Origin: Rhynchopus sp. YZ270_cl-10
Lineage: Eukaryota > Euglenozoa > Diplonemea > Diplonemida > Diplonemidae
Length of the DNA stretch: 64,000 nt
Direction of reading: 5' to 3'
Assembly (NCBI GenBank): GCA_964035575.1
Contig: OZ037922.1
Span: 992,001-1,056,000 of the forward strand
Shown here piece by piece: positions 10,567-22,057 of this stretch (position 1 is its first letter; every line of letters starts with the position of its first letter). The translations under genes were made by a program, and so were the position numbers. The notes below the pieces were generated by a model. It was not told where the DNA came from. It searched no databases and saw nothing but the letters and a program-made list of their open reading frames with translations.

Positions 10567-11892
10567 TATACATAGCGCTCCAATTAGACTCTAACTAGAT
10601 AATTAGAGTCGGCAGTTCGAGTATAATTAGAGTCTTTAAAACTCTAACTGGACTCTAATTAGAGTCTAATTAGAGTCCTATAAGAGGGTCAATAAAGAGG
10701 GGCACATCAATCAATGCTATAGCCATCAACCCAGGGGTCATAGCTAGTGCAAGAAATTCGACTTTGTAATCCAGATAGTCTGTTCTCTGCTTGCAGAGAA
10801 CCAGACACAAGAAAATATTGTTTGTTCCCCCAGAAAACCAGTGCACAATTCACACTCCTTGTGGATGGTCTTGTTGCCTTTTTAGCACAGGAATTTTGGC
10901 CCAGGGACATGCACTTGAAGCATGGCTATTTAGTGTGTATGGGGCAGTGTTGTTTTGTTATGAATTCTCTTTTGGTATTGTCGATCGCGGGTAGTTGTTC
11001 AACGCGAGGCTTGGATCTCTCCTGGGTTCATAAGTAGTATTTCTTCGGCTGAAATGAACGTATGCTCGCTATAGATTTCCCGTCAACACAGCCTTTGATA
11101 CTGGGATTACCCCTTCGACCCCTTAGTGGTAGTTAAATTCGATTGATATTTACATTCCTACAGATGAAAGAACAAGACACCACTTCTGTACCCGCGCATC
11201 AACATTTGTAGAAAATTTTGCACCCCAAACACCTTCAATAATGCCCGCCAAAAGGCGCCCCTTGTTGCTGGGAGTTTCTCATGTTTGATACCTGCACAGC
11301 AGGCATTCCTCTGAGTCCAACGCTGCTTGGCCTGTCTGCGGCGTTGCACCGGAGGTGCACATAGAGTTTTTGCATCGCATTCCCTAATGTATGGGGCACA
11401 CACACTTGAGGGCATGTGCCACTGCGCGGGTCTGAGTACCTGGGTGCCCATAGCTGAGAATAAGCCGGGTCCCGAGTCCCGGTACTGGGTACTAGGTACA
11501 GTAGGACTAGGACTAGGCCCCCACCCTCCCGCGACCGGGTCCCCGACCCGCTTTCAGGCGGACCACAGCGCCTTCACATATTGTGTCCCAGTCCGGCTGA
11601 GAACTCGGTTCCCCAAGTCTTATTTTCAGCTATGTGGGTATCTGGGCACCTGGGTCCTACAGAGGAACCTTAGGGGAACCGGTTCCTTACGGCGTTTGCA
11701 CCTACAAGAAGCCTGTTGTTTTACTCTAATTAGACTATAATTAGAGTGTAGTTAGAGTCTAATTATGCTCTAACTGCACTCTAATTATAGTCTAATTGAA
11801 GAAAAGCGACTCTAATTATACTCCCCACTGACTTGGCCCAAAATCCCAGACTCTAATTATACCCTAATACTCTAATTAGAGCGCTATGTATA
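10567..11892 (-). mobile_element. Foldback-like element C (CTCTAATTAGAG ends)
   Basis: Ends TATACATAGCGCTC and its complement, with a perfect 6-bp duplication ACTAGG at 10561-10566 and 11893-11898. The interior is nearly collinear with element B: CTCTAATTAGAG arrays, half of the shared core on the minus strand, the GGGTCCC patch, and the palindrome array again. Two elements with the same ends and the same duplication length define a family. Confidence 0.88.
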
Positions 11893-11898
11893 ACTAGG

Positions 11899-12013
11899 GG
11901 AAGAAGGCTCGTTACGGGGTTGCGAGCAAGCGAAGGGGGGAGGTTAATGAAAAAAGTGGTAAAAATGATTGATTATCGTCTGTATTGTTTTGGCTTTTGG
12001 TTTTTTTTCTTTT

Positions 12014-12051
<38 letters not shown>

Positions 12052-13143
12052 GGTATTTACTCTCGTCTCTTTAGCGCTGCCGAAGCAGTGTGGCTGCTCT
12101 TTTTTTGTTCTATCCAGAGTAAACCCGGGACCGTGTCCCGGCTTTTTTTTTTTGACGAAAAAAAAAAAGCATTTTAGTTTAGTGTCAACCGCAAAAGATA
12201 AGTACAAGAAAGGAGGTACCCTAATATTCGCCCCTGGTTGCCCCAATTCGCGCCAATTCGCGTTTTGTACTTAGCCGTTTTTTCGCGAAAAAAAACGAGA
12301 TTTGCTTGAAACGTTGCTGAGTATAGACTTAGTATCTTCAAATCTCGTTCGGCTAACTCTCCTTTGTTGGTGTTCCTGAAACCCCTGTCAAGGACATGGC
12401 AATATAGGTCCCCCTCCGGAACACCATTTGTGGAAACAAGAAAAAAATGGGGAGGGTAAAAAGGTAATTTCTGGTTTCACCAGTCTGCTCTTTGACCAGG
12501 ATTCAACCCTGTGACCGTGCTCATGAGAAGGAGGGCTATTTATGGGGTGGGCGGGGGGAACAAATGGTGGGTTGGGGTTGGGCACAAAACCCCTATGGCG
12601 CAACAAAAGAGAATGTGTGTTTCAGGTATCGTAGCTCGAAAAAGAAAAAGAAGAAGAAATACTGAAGGAAGGATGAAGGATATTGTTATTAAAATGTGAT
12701 CAACGTTCAGTTTGCGTTAGCTGGGTATCATAGATGTACCAACGTTTTCATAAAGTGTTTCATTTCTGTCGTAATAAGGTGTGTTCAGAAGAATAAGAAG
12801 AAAAAAAAACTAAAGCATTCTTGGCAGGGCTCGCGCTAAAGTCCATCCCTCATCCCGGGATTTTTGGGGGTTTTGGTAGGAACGTTTTTTTTTTTTGCAG
12901 TACGGGGATTTCATTAAGAAACCAGAAGTTCTAATATTGTTGAGTAAGACCACCACATAGTGGACTTGCATGTACATGTGACCCCGCCGTGGAACGCAAT
13001 TGGCTCGGAAAGTCAAAAGAAAGAGGAGAAAAAAGAAAAGGAAAAAAAAAAAAAAAGTTGGTTACCGTGCGCCTGCGGCGCTGCCTGTTCCCTTCCAGTT
13101 TCTACAGGCAAACACTTGCCCCCTTTACCTTACACTGACGGGT
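11899..13143. other. Intergenic, poly-T and short hairpins only
   Basis: A T-run of about 30 (12017-12047) and a hairpin CGAGATTTG...CAAATCTCG (about 12297-12348). A TACCGTGCGCCTGCGGCGC motif (13061-13080) is related to 9591-9627 and 41385-41402. No gene is supported. Confidence 0.5.
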
Positions 13144-13625
13144 TTTGACCAAAACCAAGAACTTGTCCATTTCGGCAAATTGACCCCACCACAGAACGGA
13201 CGAATTCCGGAAATGCAAATGCCGGTGTTTTCGCGCATTTTCATGTTGCAAGACGTCAGGATCAGGGAGAGAAAATCTGGTTGTGGGATTTACATTGGCC
13301 CTCTTTACCCACATGGATTTTGACCAAAACCAAAAAATTGGCCATTTCGGCAAAGTGACCCCACCACAGCGCGGACGGATTCCGGAAATTCCAATCGCGG
13401 TATGTTTTGGGGCTGAAAACCCACTGATTTTCAGGAGAAAAATTGCTTCCAAATCTCGGAATTTTCCGAATTTTCCTGAAAATGACCCTTGTTTACGAGT
13501 ATGGGTTCATATTTTGCGAAAATTTAAGTCACTAAAATTTTGTCCATTTTTCCGTATATACCCCACCACAAGCCGGGATTGGCCCGGAAATGCCACAAAA
13601 CGGGGTTTCCGGGCCTCCCCAGCTA
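13144..13625 (+). repeat. Diverged satellite-like monomers (GACCCCACCAC family)
   Basis: Three diverged blocks (about 13144-13250, 13318-13420, 13520-13620) share a CAAAA..TTGTCCATTT lead, then GACCCCACCAC, then CGGA..CCGGAAATGC. The same block ends the 260-bp unit at 6240-6310 and 51175-52560, and a lone copy lies at 53236-53300. They look like older relatives of the satellite. Confidence 0.6.
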
Positions 13626-13855
13626 ACCTTTTCAAGGAACGTTTTTCCGTACCCGAAATCCATTTTTTCCCCATTTTTTCCCATAATTAGCGCGACCACT
13701 GATTCTTGGTGTGGCTGAATGGGTGCAAAAAAGTGGGCAAGAAGTGCGAATCCCCCCTTCACCCACACCTTCTGTAACCTTGAAAGGGGGCCTTTTGTGT
13801 TTCTTTGCTTTTCTTTTCTTTTATTTCTTTCTTTTTTTTTCCAAATGAAAATGAA

Positions 13856-13945
13856 GTTCTCTCCGGGGGGGTTCGACAACCCGCGGGGAACCAGTGTGCC
13901 CCTGCGTCCGCCGATGAACGGTGGGGCGTTTTTGCACTTTTCAAC
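13856..13945 (+). repeat. Family III double hairpin element
   Basis: First hairpin: outer GTTC/GAAC and inner GGGTT-CGAC-AACCC. Second module: GTGCCCCTGCGTCCGCCG ... GGGGCGTTTTTGCAC. The outer stem bases differ from those at 4862, 21524 and 54488, yet pair. Confidence 0.7.
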
Positions 13946-14146
13946 TTATGTTTTATTGTAAAACAAACGGAGTGTATGTTCAAAAGGGTTGGTGGATTTC
14001 TTTTTTGAAGATGAAATAATAAGCTCGCGTTTCTTTTATCGACAAAATTTTATTTTCCGCCACGTACCCAAAACGTAAACACCCACTTTCAATCAGAAAA
14101 AAAAAATTTTTCCTCTCTCTTTTTTCTTCCACACGCGCTGGTTTTT

Positions 14147-14510
14147 GTGTTCGCGAATTTTTATCAAAAAAAAAAGCTTTCCCTAGTTTCGACTGCGAAA
14201 CGTTTCTCCATGCATTGCACGGAAAACAATATGACAAACAGGGTTGCAGGGTGGTTCCGTGCATATGTGTCTTCCAAAAACCAAAAAAGCGTTATGTGTG
14301 ATGTTTTGAAGGAAGGAAACATAAAATTGAAATATCATTTCTGGTTTTGGGGTAAGTGTCTGTGTCTTTTTTCTTCTTCTTTTCCCCCCCCCTCTTTCCC
14401 CCCCCCCCCCCCCCCTCTTTCCCCCCCCCCCCCCCCTCTTTTTTTTCCCTTTGTTGTTTTACTTTTGTTACAGATCAGTGTCCATAAGACACTCATCGTC
14501 AAGCTATGAC
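14147..14510 (+). other. Possible intron-containing short transcript
   Basis: A consensus-like donor GGTAAGTG at 14351, a C- and T-rich tract of about 100 nt, and the acceptor TTACAG ending at 14473 look like an intron. The upstream frame (from ATG 14211, MHCTENNMTNRVAGWF...) would end four codons after the junction, giving a product of about 50 residues. The tract could instead be a trans-splice acceptor. No homology is recognised. Confidence 0.2.
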
Positions 14511-14884
14511 GTACAAGAGGCAGGTCTGCAATGGCCTGCGCTCTCTCTTCTCTGCTTGGAGCGGTCGGTGCGGCACCATCTCGGGATGACTGTACCTTTT
14601 CCTTTGACTGAACAGGTTCTTTGTCAATAAGAAGAACAAAAAAGCACACGATCGCCTTCAAGCATGTAGCTACCTGAGCTGAAAAAATTTTTTTTGAGCA
14701 ATCAACGAACCTTTTCTTTTCTCTTTTACCTATCAGAGTTACTATTTTTTTTTTTTTTGTGTACCACCAACCCGGAAAAGCGCGATCGTTGTTGTACCAA
14801 CACGTCGTCGAAAAAGGAGAAAATCATGAACACCAATACTAATTACTTTACTAACTCAAAAATAGTGGCCGTGCCCCCTTCGTG

Positions 14885-14963
14885 CACGACGGTGAAGTAA
14901 ATAACTTGACTTGTGGTTTCACCGTTGTGAGCCACAAGTCAAGTTATTTACTTCACCGTCGTG
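14885..14963. mobile_element. Short MITE, 32-bp perfect arms (CACGACGGTGAAG)
   Basis: Arms 14885-14916 and 14932-14963 are exact reverse complements around 15 nt. The arm, CACGACGGTGAAGTAAATAA..., is nearly the arm of the rRNA-carrying element at 42357-42556. A remnant is at 63075-63101. Confidence 0.85.
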
Positions 14964-15258
14964 TGGTAAATGGCGAAGGCATCTCCTTCTTGAAGAAACC
15001 TTCGAAAAAAAAGGGGGGCATTCAGTTAAAAAAAGGAGGGGAAAAAGGTGATGTAACCCAGCACTCAAAGGCTGAGCTTTCGTAGCTTATAATCATCTGC
15101 ACCCTTTTTAAGCTGTTGTGTATTTTGTGTCTATTGTTTTATTATTATTTTTTTTGTATTTATTATTCTGTTCGAAGTGCCTGTCTTCACAGCATTCTTT
15201 GCACTGTCAAAAATTACACCCCTCTCCCTTATTTTTAAAATAAAACCTTTTTTCCCCC

Positions 15259-15312
15259 AGTGCCTCTGCATCCTTTGATGAACGGTGAGGCGTTTTGCAC
15301 TTTCAACTCCGT
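15259..15312 (+). repeat. Family III hairpin element (second module only)
   Basis: AGTGCCTCTGCATCC...GATGAACGGTGAGGCG..GCACT: outer AGTGC/GCACT, then GCCTC/GAGGC and CATC/GATG can pair. TTTCAACT follows. Confidence 0.6.
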
Positions 15313-15782
15313 TTTTTTTGTGTTTTTTTTTTGTTTTTTCAAATTTTATTTGAAAGTATATGAATTTGTTGTTTTTTGTTTTTTGTTTTTGGTTGCAGTA
15401 AAAAATATCAGTACAGAATATTCATTACACACTTTACGCACAAACAAAAGCTTCCTCGCGCGGAAGGTTTTTAATACTTTGGAAACAACGTGGGTACCGA
15501 AGCCCAACCTCTTGGCATCGAGACAACGATCAGGAATTTGGAAAAAAGAAATGTGGAAAGTAGTGGCAACACAACCAAAAAGGCGGCTAACCATTTTTCA
15601 CAACAAAAAAAACAACGCCGGACACAAATAAAAAGGGATTTTTTTTTTATACATGCCAACATCTTTTAGTTCACTAAAAAGATTGGAGCGCTTTTGGGAA
15701 AACCAAGGTCTGAGTTGTAATTGTCTGTTTTAATTCATTTCAGCGCACAAATACCCGATCTTTGTTCTCTCTCGCGGAGTGT

Positions 15783-15832
15783 CAGTGCCTGCGCCCCCGA
15801 GGTGTTTGCACTATCAACTTCACCCTTTTTTT
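15783..15832 (+). repeat. Family III hairpin element (second module only)
   Basis: AGTGCCTGCGCCCCCGAGGTG...GCACTATCAACTTCAC, matching the copies next to the Cys-rich genes (29007, 33540, 35570). It is followed by T- and C-runs. Confidence 0.6.
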
Positions 15833-15967
15833 TTCCCCCTTTGCGGCGTGCGACGCAAATCCCGACAAAGAGTGTCTTGTGTGTACCTGAATGTGAAAGG
15901 TGGTGGAGCCCAACCTATTGTTGGGTGATCTATGAACCGAGAGACTTTTTTATTTTTATTTTTTTTT

Positions 15968-17818
15968 GGGTGAAAGTCAAATGTATACACATATACACAG
16001 GGTTATAGTCAGATCTATACACTCATTGTATATACAATTGTCAATTGTACATACAATTGTATAGAAATTGTATAGATCTGACTATTTGATGTACAATCCC
16101 AACTTTTTTTATAGTCAGATCTATACAATTTATGTACAATCCCAGTATACACTAGGTCGTACACAAATTGTATAGATTTGACTATACAAAAGTCAGATCT
16201 ATACAATTTTTGGATTGTACACTCGAGGGAGATTGTACACGCCCAGGTACCCAGGTACCCAGGTACACTGGATACAAGGATAAAAGTCGTGAAAGAGCAA
16301 CCACAGCCAACCCGCCAGTCACTGAAAAGTGACCAGACAGTCCACTTGACAAACACAAAAGTGTCCGTCGCGTGGGGCATTCACGCACTGAGGAGATAAT
16401 GATCCAACAATTCACAAGAAAACATTACTTAACCTACTGCTGGAAATTGCCAGGTCGTAGTAACACACAAAGTGTGCCTCCGTTCGGGAATATCGGAGTT
16501 ATAGAGTCCTAAAAGGCCTCTGCCGCTAGTCAAGGTATAACCGAATGAACGGCCCAAGACCCCCGTGGAGAAGTTAAATGTTGTAATGATTTCAAGTAAA
16601 ATGCGAGCACTGTCTTACCCTCCTCAATGCATGGTGGAAGATGTCTTTCACAACAAATATCCTGTACCCAGGTACCCAAATTCCCAAACCCACGCAGCGG
16701 CACATGACCGCAAGTGTGAGTGACCCACACATGAGGGAATGCGACACTACGCAAAATTTACCACCAGACCCTGTCTTCGTGCACCTGAAGTACAACGCCG
16801 CAGACAGGCCAAACATGCGTTGGACTCAGAGGAATGCCCGCTGTGCAGGTATCAAACATGAGAACAACTCCCAGAAACAAGGGGCGCCTTTTGGCGGGCG
16901 TTGTTGAGGGTGTTTGGGGTGCAAAGTTTTCCACAATTTTGATGCGCGGGTACAGAAGTGTTGTCTTGTTCTTTCATCTCTAGGAATGTAAATGTCAATC
17001 GCGTTTAACTACCACGAGGGCTTGTTCAGTGAACCCACAAGGGGTCGAAGGGGGTTGGTTATCCCATATCTATCAAAGGTTGTGTCGACCAGGCGAAACC
17101 ACTATGTTACGCTGTACGTTGTTAAATCCGAAGAAATAACGCTTTAGCAGCCGCAGGAAGTAAGTAGTGCCTCACGCTACACAAACCACCACCCGCGATT
17201 GACTTAGATGTTATAACAAAGAGAATTCAGAACAAAACAACACCCTGCCCCATACACACTAAATTGTCATGCTTCAAGAGCATGCCTGGGCCAAAATTAC
17301 TATGACGAAAAGGCAACAAGACCACCCACAAGGAGTGTGAAATGTGCGCTGGTTTTCTGGGGGAACGCAATATTTTCTTGTGTCTAGTCCTCCGCAAGCA
17401 GAGGACAGACTTTCCGGAAGGTTTCCAAAGTCGAATTGCTTGCACTAGCTATGCTCCCTGGGTTAAATGGCAATAGCAGTGACTGACTTCTGAGAAAAAT
17501 CGGGTGTGCGAAACCCAATTTCCATTTTTTGTGTATAGTCCTGTAGGGGTGGGTGTGTGTGTGGGTAGGTGGGTAGGTGGGTGGGTGTACTCTAAACTGT
17601 TTTCCACTATGGGTAGGGATTTGTGTACGACCTGTGTATACCGGGATTGTACATACATTGTATAGATCTGACTATAAAAAAAGTTGGGATTGTACATCAA
17701 ATAGTCAGATCTATACAATTTCTATACAATTGTATGTACAATTGACAATTGTATATACAATGAGTGTATAGATCTGACTATAACCCTGTGTATATGTGTA
17801 TACATTTGACTTTCACCC
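15968..17818 (+). mobile_element. Foldback-like element D (TACAATTGTA ends)
   Basis: About 190 bp of nearly perfect inverted ends: 15968 on reads GGGTGAAAGTCAAATG and the complement ends at 17818. The ends consist of repeated AGATCTATACAATT and the palindrome TACAATTGTA. Between them is the fullest copy of the shared core (about 16270-17480, + strand), entered through a TACCTGGG array. The flanks are T-runs on both sides, so no duplication can be read. The near-perfect arms suggest recent activity or gene conversion. Confidence 0.85.
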
Positions 17819-19313
17819 TTTTTTTTTTTTTACTCGCTCTTTTTTTTTACTCGCGTCTCTCACAGACTATCTCACAACGCTCTCACAGCCTGTTGTGTGT
17901 CTCACGGAGACGATCATAGACCACTCCTTTCCTTTTCCTTATGTATCAAGAGTTACCGTTTTTGTTTTTGATTCCCTAAATAATATTGCCTATGCAAGGC
18001 AGCAAGCAAAAAAGAAAAAGAAGGAAAAAAAAATGTGGCAAAATGGGCGAAGAAGCGCAGGTGAACACCGTGTTGTGAGATAGTGAATAGCAGTCCGTCA
18101 ACCGCAAAAAGAAAACTGGATTTATTTGAGTATTGAATCACCCCTTTGGCGGCACAAAAAGAACTGGATTCGTCATGACTGTCTGTGAGGCGGCGGCACA
18201 TGAAGCCACGAGATTACCTTTTTTTAAAAAGCGCACTTTGTTTTCCAAATTGAAAAAAAAAAAAAAAAAAAACAGAAGCTTGCTTGTTTTCTTTGAGTAC
18301 TCAAGTAACCACAACAACCGTACTTCAGATTAACACAATTTTTTTACCTTTTTGTTTTCCGGCTTTGAGCGCACAAACAAAAGACCCGATCTTTTTTTGC
18401 ATTTTCAACTTCTCTTTTAAGCACTTCAGATGTCAACCCTCGAAAATGGATGTCGGACTTTGAATGGTTGGGGGGGTCCACCCACGATGCACTGGTCATA
18501 CCAAAGGTACACTGTCACGAGAGGGCTTTGTATTTTCAAGTCTACTTTAAGGTAACAGGCTAATCATACGATACCAATCGTCTGTCCGATGTCCACTGAG
18601 GGGATTGCAAGCTTTTTTCAACCTTTCTTTTTCCCTACCAAAAAAAAGAAAAAAAAAAAATGTATCGTTTAATGTACAACCTTAGTGATTGTCGATAAAA
18701 GATGGTGTGGTATCCCAAAAATTTAGACCCTTTTGGGCCATTCTTGGGCCATCCAAAAAAAACGCTGAATTTTACCAAAAAGATATATTTTTTTTTTCAA
18801 AAAACAAACAAAGGGAAAAAGGGTATACACGAAAAATGCAATACCAGAACATCCCATACTCCCTTCTACTCCCTCCTTCGAAAAGAAAGAAAATGAACAC
18901 TCTTATAATAGCAAAAAAAAAGGGAACACCAACAGCAAAATCATGCATCCGACCCCCCCTTTGTTTCCCCCTCCTTTTTTTTCCATCTTGATGATTTTCC
19001 TATATTTCCTGGTGGTAATTCAGAGGGTACGGACAACCCGCGGGAGAACCACGGAGAACTTGCTAGGGCTATACCCCTCCTTAACGAAGCACCTTCGGGA
19101 GAACCACGGAGAATCGGTTTGGTGATCACACCAGGAAAACGAATTGTTAACGAACTAGTAGCAACCAGATGATGAGTGGAAGCGGGAAGAGTACAGCATA
19201 TCAGATGTAAACCACGGAATTGGATGTAGGACTTGGTTGGGTGGGTCCACCCCCCCACCGCTAAAACCAAATGTACACTGTTTACTAGATTTTTTTTGTA
19301 TTTCAAGCCAACC
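17819..19313. other. Intergenic with dispersed repeats upstream of SF3B2
   Basis: It holds a motif GAGCGCACAAACAAAAGACC (18365) also at 48265, and a Family IV element (18475-18545). A block at 19020-19180 (GGTACGGACAACCC ... GGTGATCACACCAG ... GTGGAAGCGGGA) is repeated at 56526-56700 and in part at 42778. Another Family IV element (19235-19315) lies just before the gene. No coding region is seen. Confidence 0.55.
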
Positions 19314-19353
19314 TTTTTTTCTCCCTCTAACTCCTCCCTCCTCTCTCTGTTAG
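19314..19353 (+). promoter_or_regulatory. Splice acceptor (likely trans-splice) for SF3B2
   Basis: An unbroken pyrimidine-rich tract ends in TGTTAG at 19353, only 19 nt before the ATG. With no upstream coding exon, this fits spliced-leader addition. Confidence 0.55.
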
Positions 19354-19372
19354 GAACACAACAAAACACACT

Positions 19373-21078
19373 ATGGTCAGCAACGAGACAAAGAAACGGA
19401 GGAGGAAGGAGGGGCAGAAACGCAAGCGAGCAGCGCGCATTGAGGTTCCGCTTCCGAAGCTGGAGGAGGAGGCGGATGTTGAGGTGATGCGGGTGGGGCT
19501 GGATGAGGATGCACCTGAGTACGATCAGTTTAAAGAGATCTTCCAGAAGATGCACGCAGACGACATGGACGAAGACGCGAAGGACTCCGCCTCTGAGAGC
19601 TCCGACGACGACATGGCCGAGCCAGAAACAAAAGCCCGCAAAACCGAACCTGAGCTGGACGAACACGGCGCCCCCCTCACCTCCAAACAACGTCGCAAAT
19701 CAACCCGCTACACGGTGGCGCAACTCAAGCAACTCTGCACCCACCCACAACTCGTCGAAGTGCACGACCCTAACTCCCACGACCCACTGTTCCTCGTCCA
19801 ACTCAAAGCCGTGCGCAACGGAGTGCCTATCCCCCGCCATTGGTGTCAAAAGAGGCGTTATCTATCACTCAAGCGTGCATCAGGAAAATCTACCTTTGAA
19901 CTCCCCCCTGTAATCGCGGAGCTAGGTGTGGCACGTACCAGGAAGGAGTTTCTTGATAAAGATGCAGACAAAAAGGCGGTCGGTGAGTCCACCCGGTCTA
20001 GGGTGGCCAGAATTCAGGTAGACTTCGCACAGTATGAAAGGGCGTTCAGAAAGCCGCGTAGTACTCATCCGTTGACGACATATGGGGAAATGTATTTTGA
20101 AGGAAAAGAAAAGGAGATGAAGTACAAAAGCGCGCGCCCGGGGCAGATGTCAGAACGGCTTAGAAAGGCGTGTGGATTGGCTGAAGGCGCGCCTCCTCCG
20201 TGGTTGGTTAATATGCAGAAATATGGTCCCCCGAAGAGCTATCCGTCTGTTGAGATTCCTGGTTTGAATGCACCGCTGCCGGTTGGTGCGCAATGGGGAT
20301 ACCATCAAGGAGGGTGGGGGAAGGCGCCGATCAATGCGGCAGGGCAGCCACTGTACGGAGACGTCTTTGGGAAGTCGACGGTGGCGCTGCCAACGGGGCG
20401 TGGTGCGTTGTGGGGTGCGATGCAGGCAGACTCCTCGGATGAGGAGTCAGAGGGTGAAGGAATGGAGGGGATGGACGACCCAACCGAGCCGGTGTTGCAG
20501 GGTGGTGAGGGGGCTCGTGGTGGTGTGGTGCCGGAGCAGGCTCCAGTGCCAGCGGCAGTGCCTGCACGTACCATGGCAGCCGTGGAAGCACCAGCATTAA
20601 TAGATTTGGGTCTAGAGAACGATGCTTCCAGCGGGCGTGAGGCGATAACAGTGCTGAAGCAGGTCAACGCACAGACCGCAGCAGGGTCGTTCGCACCGAG
20701 TTTCCGTTATGATTTGGGGAAGGTATGTGATGATTTTTGGGGGTAAATTGCCTCCGAGGGGTCAACATAAACTCCCCCCTACCCCTACAGGCTGCTGCGG
20801 AGACAGCGCCCCAGGCTGAAGCTGCTCAGACAGACAAAAGGTATGTAAATTCTTGGCAATGGGTAAGTAGAAAATGATTGACCGTGTGTGTGTCCGCTCG
20901 CTTTGCTAGCATATTTTAAAAAGCCAGTGCAGCTGATGCTGTGCAACGAATATGATAAGGTGACTAAGCGCGAGAGGCTTAGGGTCATCTTATAAACGTT
21001 TCTTTTAAATCCAGTGTATTCCAGAGCGAGAACGATAATGGTAAAGATGGGTGGTGGAGAGAAGGCGCATCCACCTGA
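19373..21078 (+). CDS. SF3B2: Splicing factor 3B subunit 2 (SAP145/Cus1)
   Basis: This is a U2 snRNP SF3b subunit that helps anchor U2 at the branch site in the nucleus. Exons are 19373-20722, 20791-20840 and 21015-21078; the introns (68 and 174 nt) begin GTATGT and end CTACAG and ATCCAG. The N-terminus is basic (KKRRRKEGQKRKRAARIEV). An acidic stretch follows, then the DUF382 region with TVAQLKQL, VPIPRHWCQKRRYL and FELP (about residues 108-200). The PSP-type block with PPPWLVNMQKYGPPKSYP, IPGLNAPLP and HQGGWGKAP is at about 272-330. All are diagnostic of the family. The C-terminus is short and acidic, lacking the long basic tail of animal orthologues. An alternative last acceptor at about 20934 would end the protein within two codons. 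The start is supported by the acceptor 19 nt upstream. Confidence 0.93.
20957..20991 (+). repeat. Family I hairpin inside SF3B2 intron 2
   Basis: AAGGTGACTAAGC, a 7-nt loop, then GCTTAGGGTCATCTT form a 13-bp stem with a 2-nt bulge. It lies 23 nt before the exon 3 acceptor. Other copies are at 21930, 38352, 42085, 44992, 45988, 47991, 53801, 60372 and 62033. Confidence 0.75.
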
Positions 21079-21105
21079 CAAGTTTTCTTTATTTTTAATT
21101 CAAGC

Positions 21106-21205
21106 TGGTGTGGCTGAAAGGGGGGTGCGAAAAAGTGCTATAAAAGTGCTGTAAAAGTGCGATAAAGTGCTATTTTCTGCTATTTTGGGGTCGTCAGCCA
21201 CACCA
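21106..21205. mobile_element. Small MITE with TGGTGTGGCTGA ends
   Basis: TGGTGTGGCTGA at the left and TCAGCCACACCA at the right enclose five copies of AAAGTGCTRTA-like repeats. It starts 27 nt after the SF3B2 stop. GGTGTGGCTGA also occurs at 13712. The flanking duplication is not clear. Confidence 0.6.
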
Positions 21206-21523
21206 TCAACTTTTCAAAAACGTTTCCACAACCACAGAGACCCGCTCGCTGACACGAAGAAGAAGAGGGAATTCAAATTCTAGTCGCAAAACCAAACATG
21301 TCGCCAGCAAAAAAAAAAAAAAAAAGCAAATAAAACAAAAAATCCATCTTCAGGCAACACACGGGGTTTATACCGATGCTGCCTTCTTTGATGACGGTGT
21401 TCACACCTTTTCAAAACTTCTCCGTTCTCTTCTTTTTCCGGGTCGCTTGGGGGAGCTAGGGCGGGGTTAGGGTAGGTAGGTGGGTGGGTGGGTGGGGGGG
21501 GATCCAAACATTGTTGTGAAGTG

Positions 21524-21620
21524 CTCTCTGGGGGTTCGATAACCTCCCCAGAGAAGCAGAAGCCTCTGCGTCCGCTGATGAACGGTGAGGTGTTTTTCGC
21601 ACTTTTTTTCAACTTCTTGT
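21524..21620 (+). repeat. Family III double hairpin element
   Basis: CTCTGGGG...CCCCAGAG outer stem, GGTT-CGAT-AACC inner stem, then GCCTCTGCGTCCGCTGATG ... GAGGTGTTTTTCGCAC and TTTCAACTT. Confidence 0.7.
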
Positions 21621-21929
21621 TTTAAGCAAACAGCATTTTCTTTTTGTGTCCATCGAGATACTGTGCTGTGGCAAAATGATATGCATCTTGAGCAGAAATG
21701 ATGGGGGGATAAAGGGAAACAAAACACAAACACAAACCCGCAACCCATCTTTTTCCCCATCCACTCTTCCCCTGCCACACCGTCACCACCTCTACAGTAC
21801 AGAGACACCACCCCGCCACCTCCATTGGTGAACTTCTCCCCCTTTTCCTTTTCCCCCCAAATCACTAAAGTAGCAACCATAAACTACGACGGGGAGGCCT
21901 TTGCGTACTCCCCCCCAATTTTTTTTTAC

Positions 21930-21966
21930 AAGGTGACTAAGACACGAGAGGCTTAGAGTCATCTAT
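21930..21966 (+). repeat. Family I hairpin upstream of myosin
   Basis: AAGGTGACTAAG, ACACGAGAG, GCTTAGAGTCATCT, then an A/T-run and the pyrimidine tract of the myosin acceptor. Confidence 0.7.
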
Positions 21967-21974
21967 AAAAAAAA

Positions 21975-22031
21975 CTTTTTTATTCTCTCTCTCTCTCTCT
22001 TTTGCAACCATACAATCACTCCCCCCTTGAG
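21975..22031 (+). promoter_or_regulatory. Splice acceptor (likely trans-splice) for myosin
   Basis: A (CT)n-rich tract, then CCCCCCTTGAG; the AG at 22030-22031 lies 26 nt before the ATG. Confidence 0.45.
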
Positions 22032-22057
22032 TCCCTCCCTCTTCTCTTCTATTCCAC

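Larger units (their letters stand above)
13626..15967. other. Intergenic, hairpin elements and a small MITE
   Basis: It contains Family III elements (13856-13945, 15259-15312, 15783-15832), a possible intron (14352-14473) and the hairpin MITE at 14885-14963. Otherwise it is AT-rich with homopolymers. No gene with coding character is seen. Confidence 0.55.
21206..21974. other. Intergenic between SF3B2 and myosin
   Basis: No gene. It holds a GGTGGGTGGG run (21470-21500), a Family III double hairpin (21524-21620) and a Family I hairpin (21930-21966). The Family I copy precedes the myosin splice acceptor. Confidence 0.55.

Noticed and set aside
12480-12560. Possible tRNA on the minus strand (GGGTTGAATCC)
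   Set aside because: The loop is one base short of a T-loop and no cloverleaf could be drawn.
13860-13892. tRNA-like T-arm (GGTTCGACAACC) in Family III
   Set aside because: The stem runs GGGTT/AACCC with a 4-nt loop, and there is no anticodon arm, D-arm or acceptor stem around it.
18941-19690. 249-codon minus-strand frame overlapping the SF3B2 start
   Set aside because: It crosses the SF3B2 acceptor region and repeat modules; its content is composition-driven and matches nothing.
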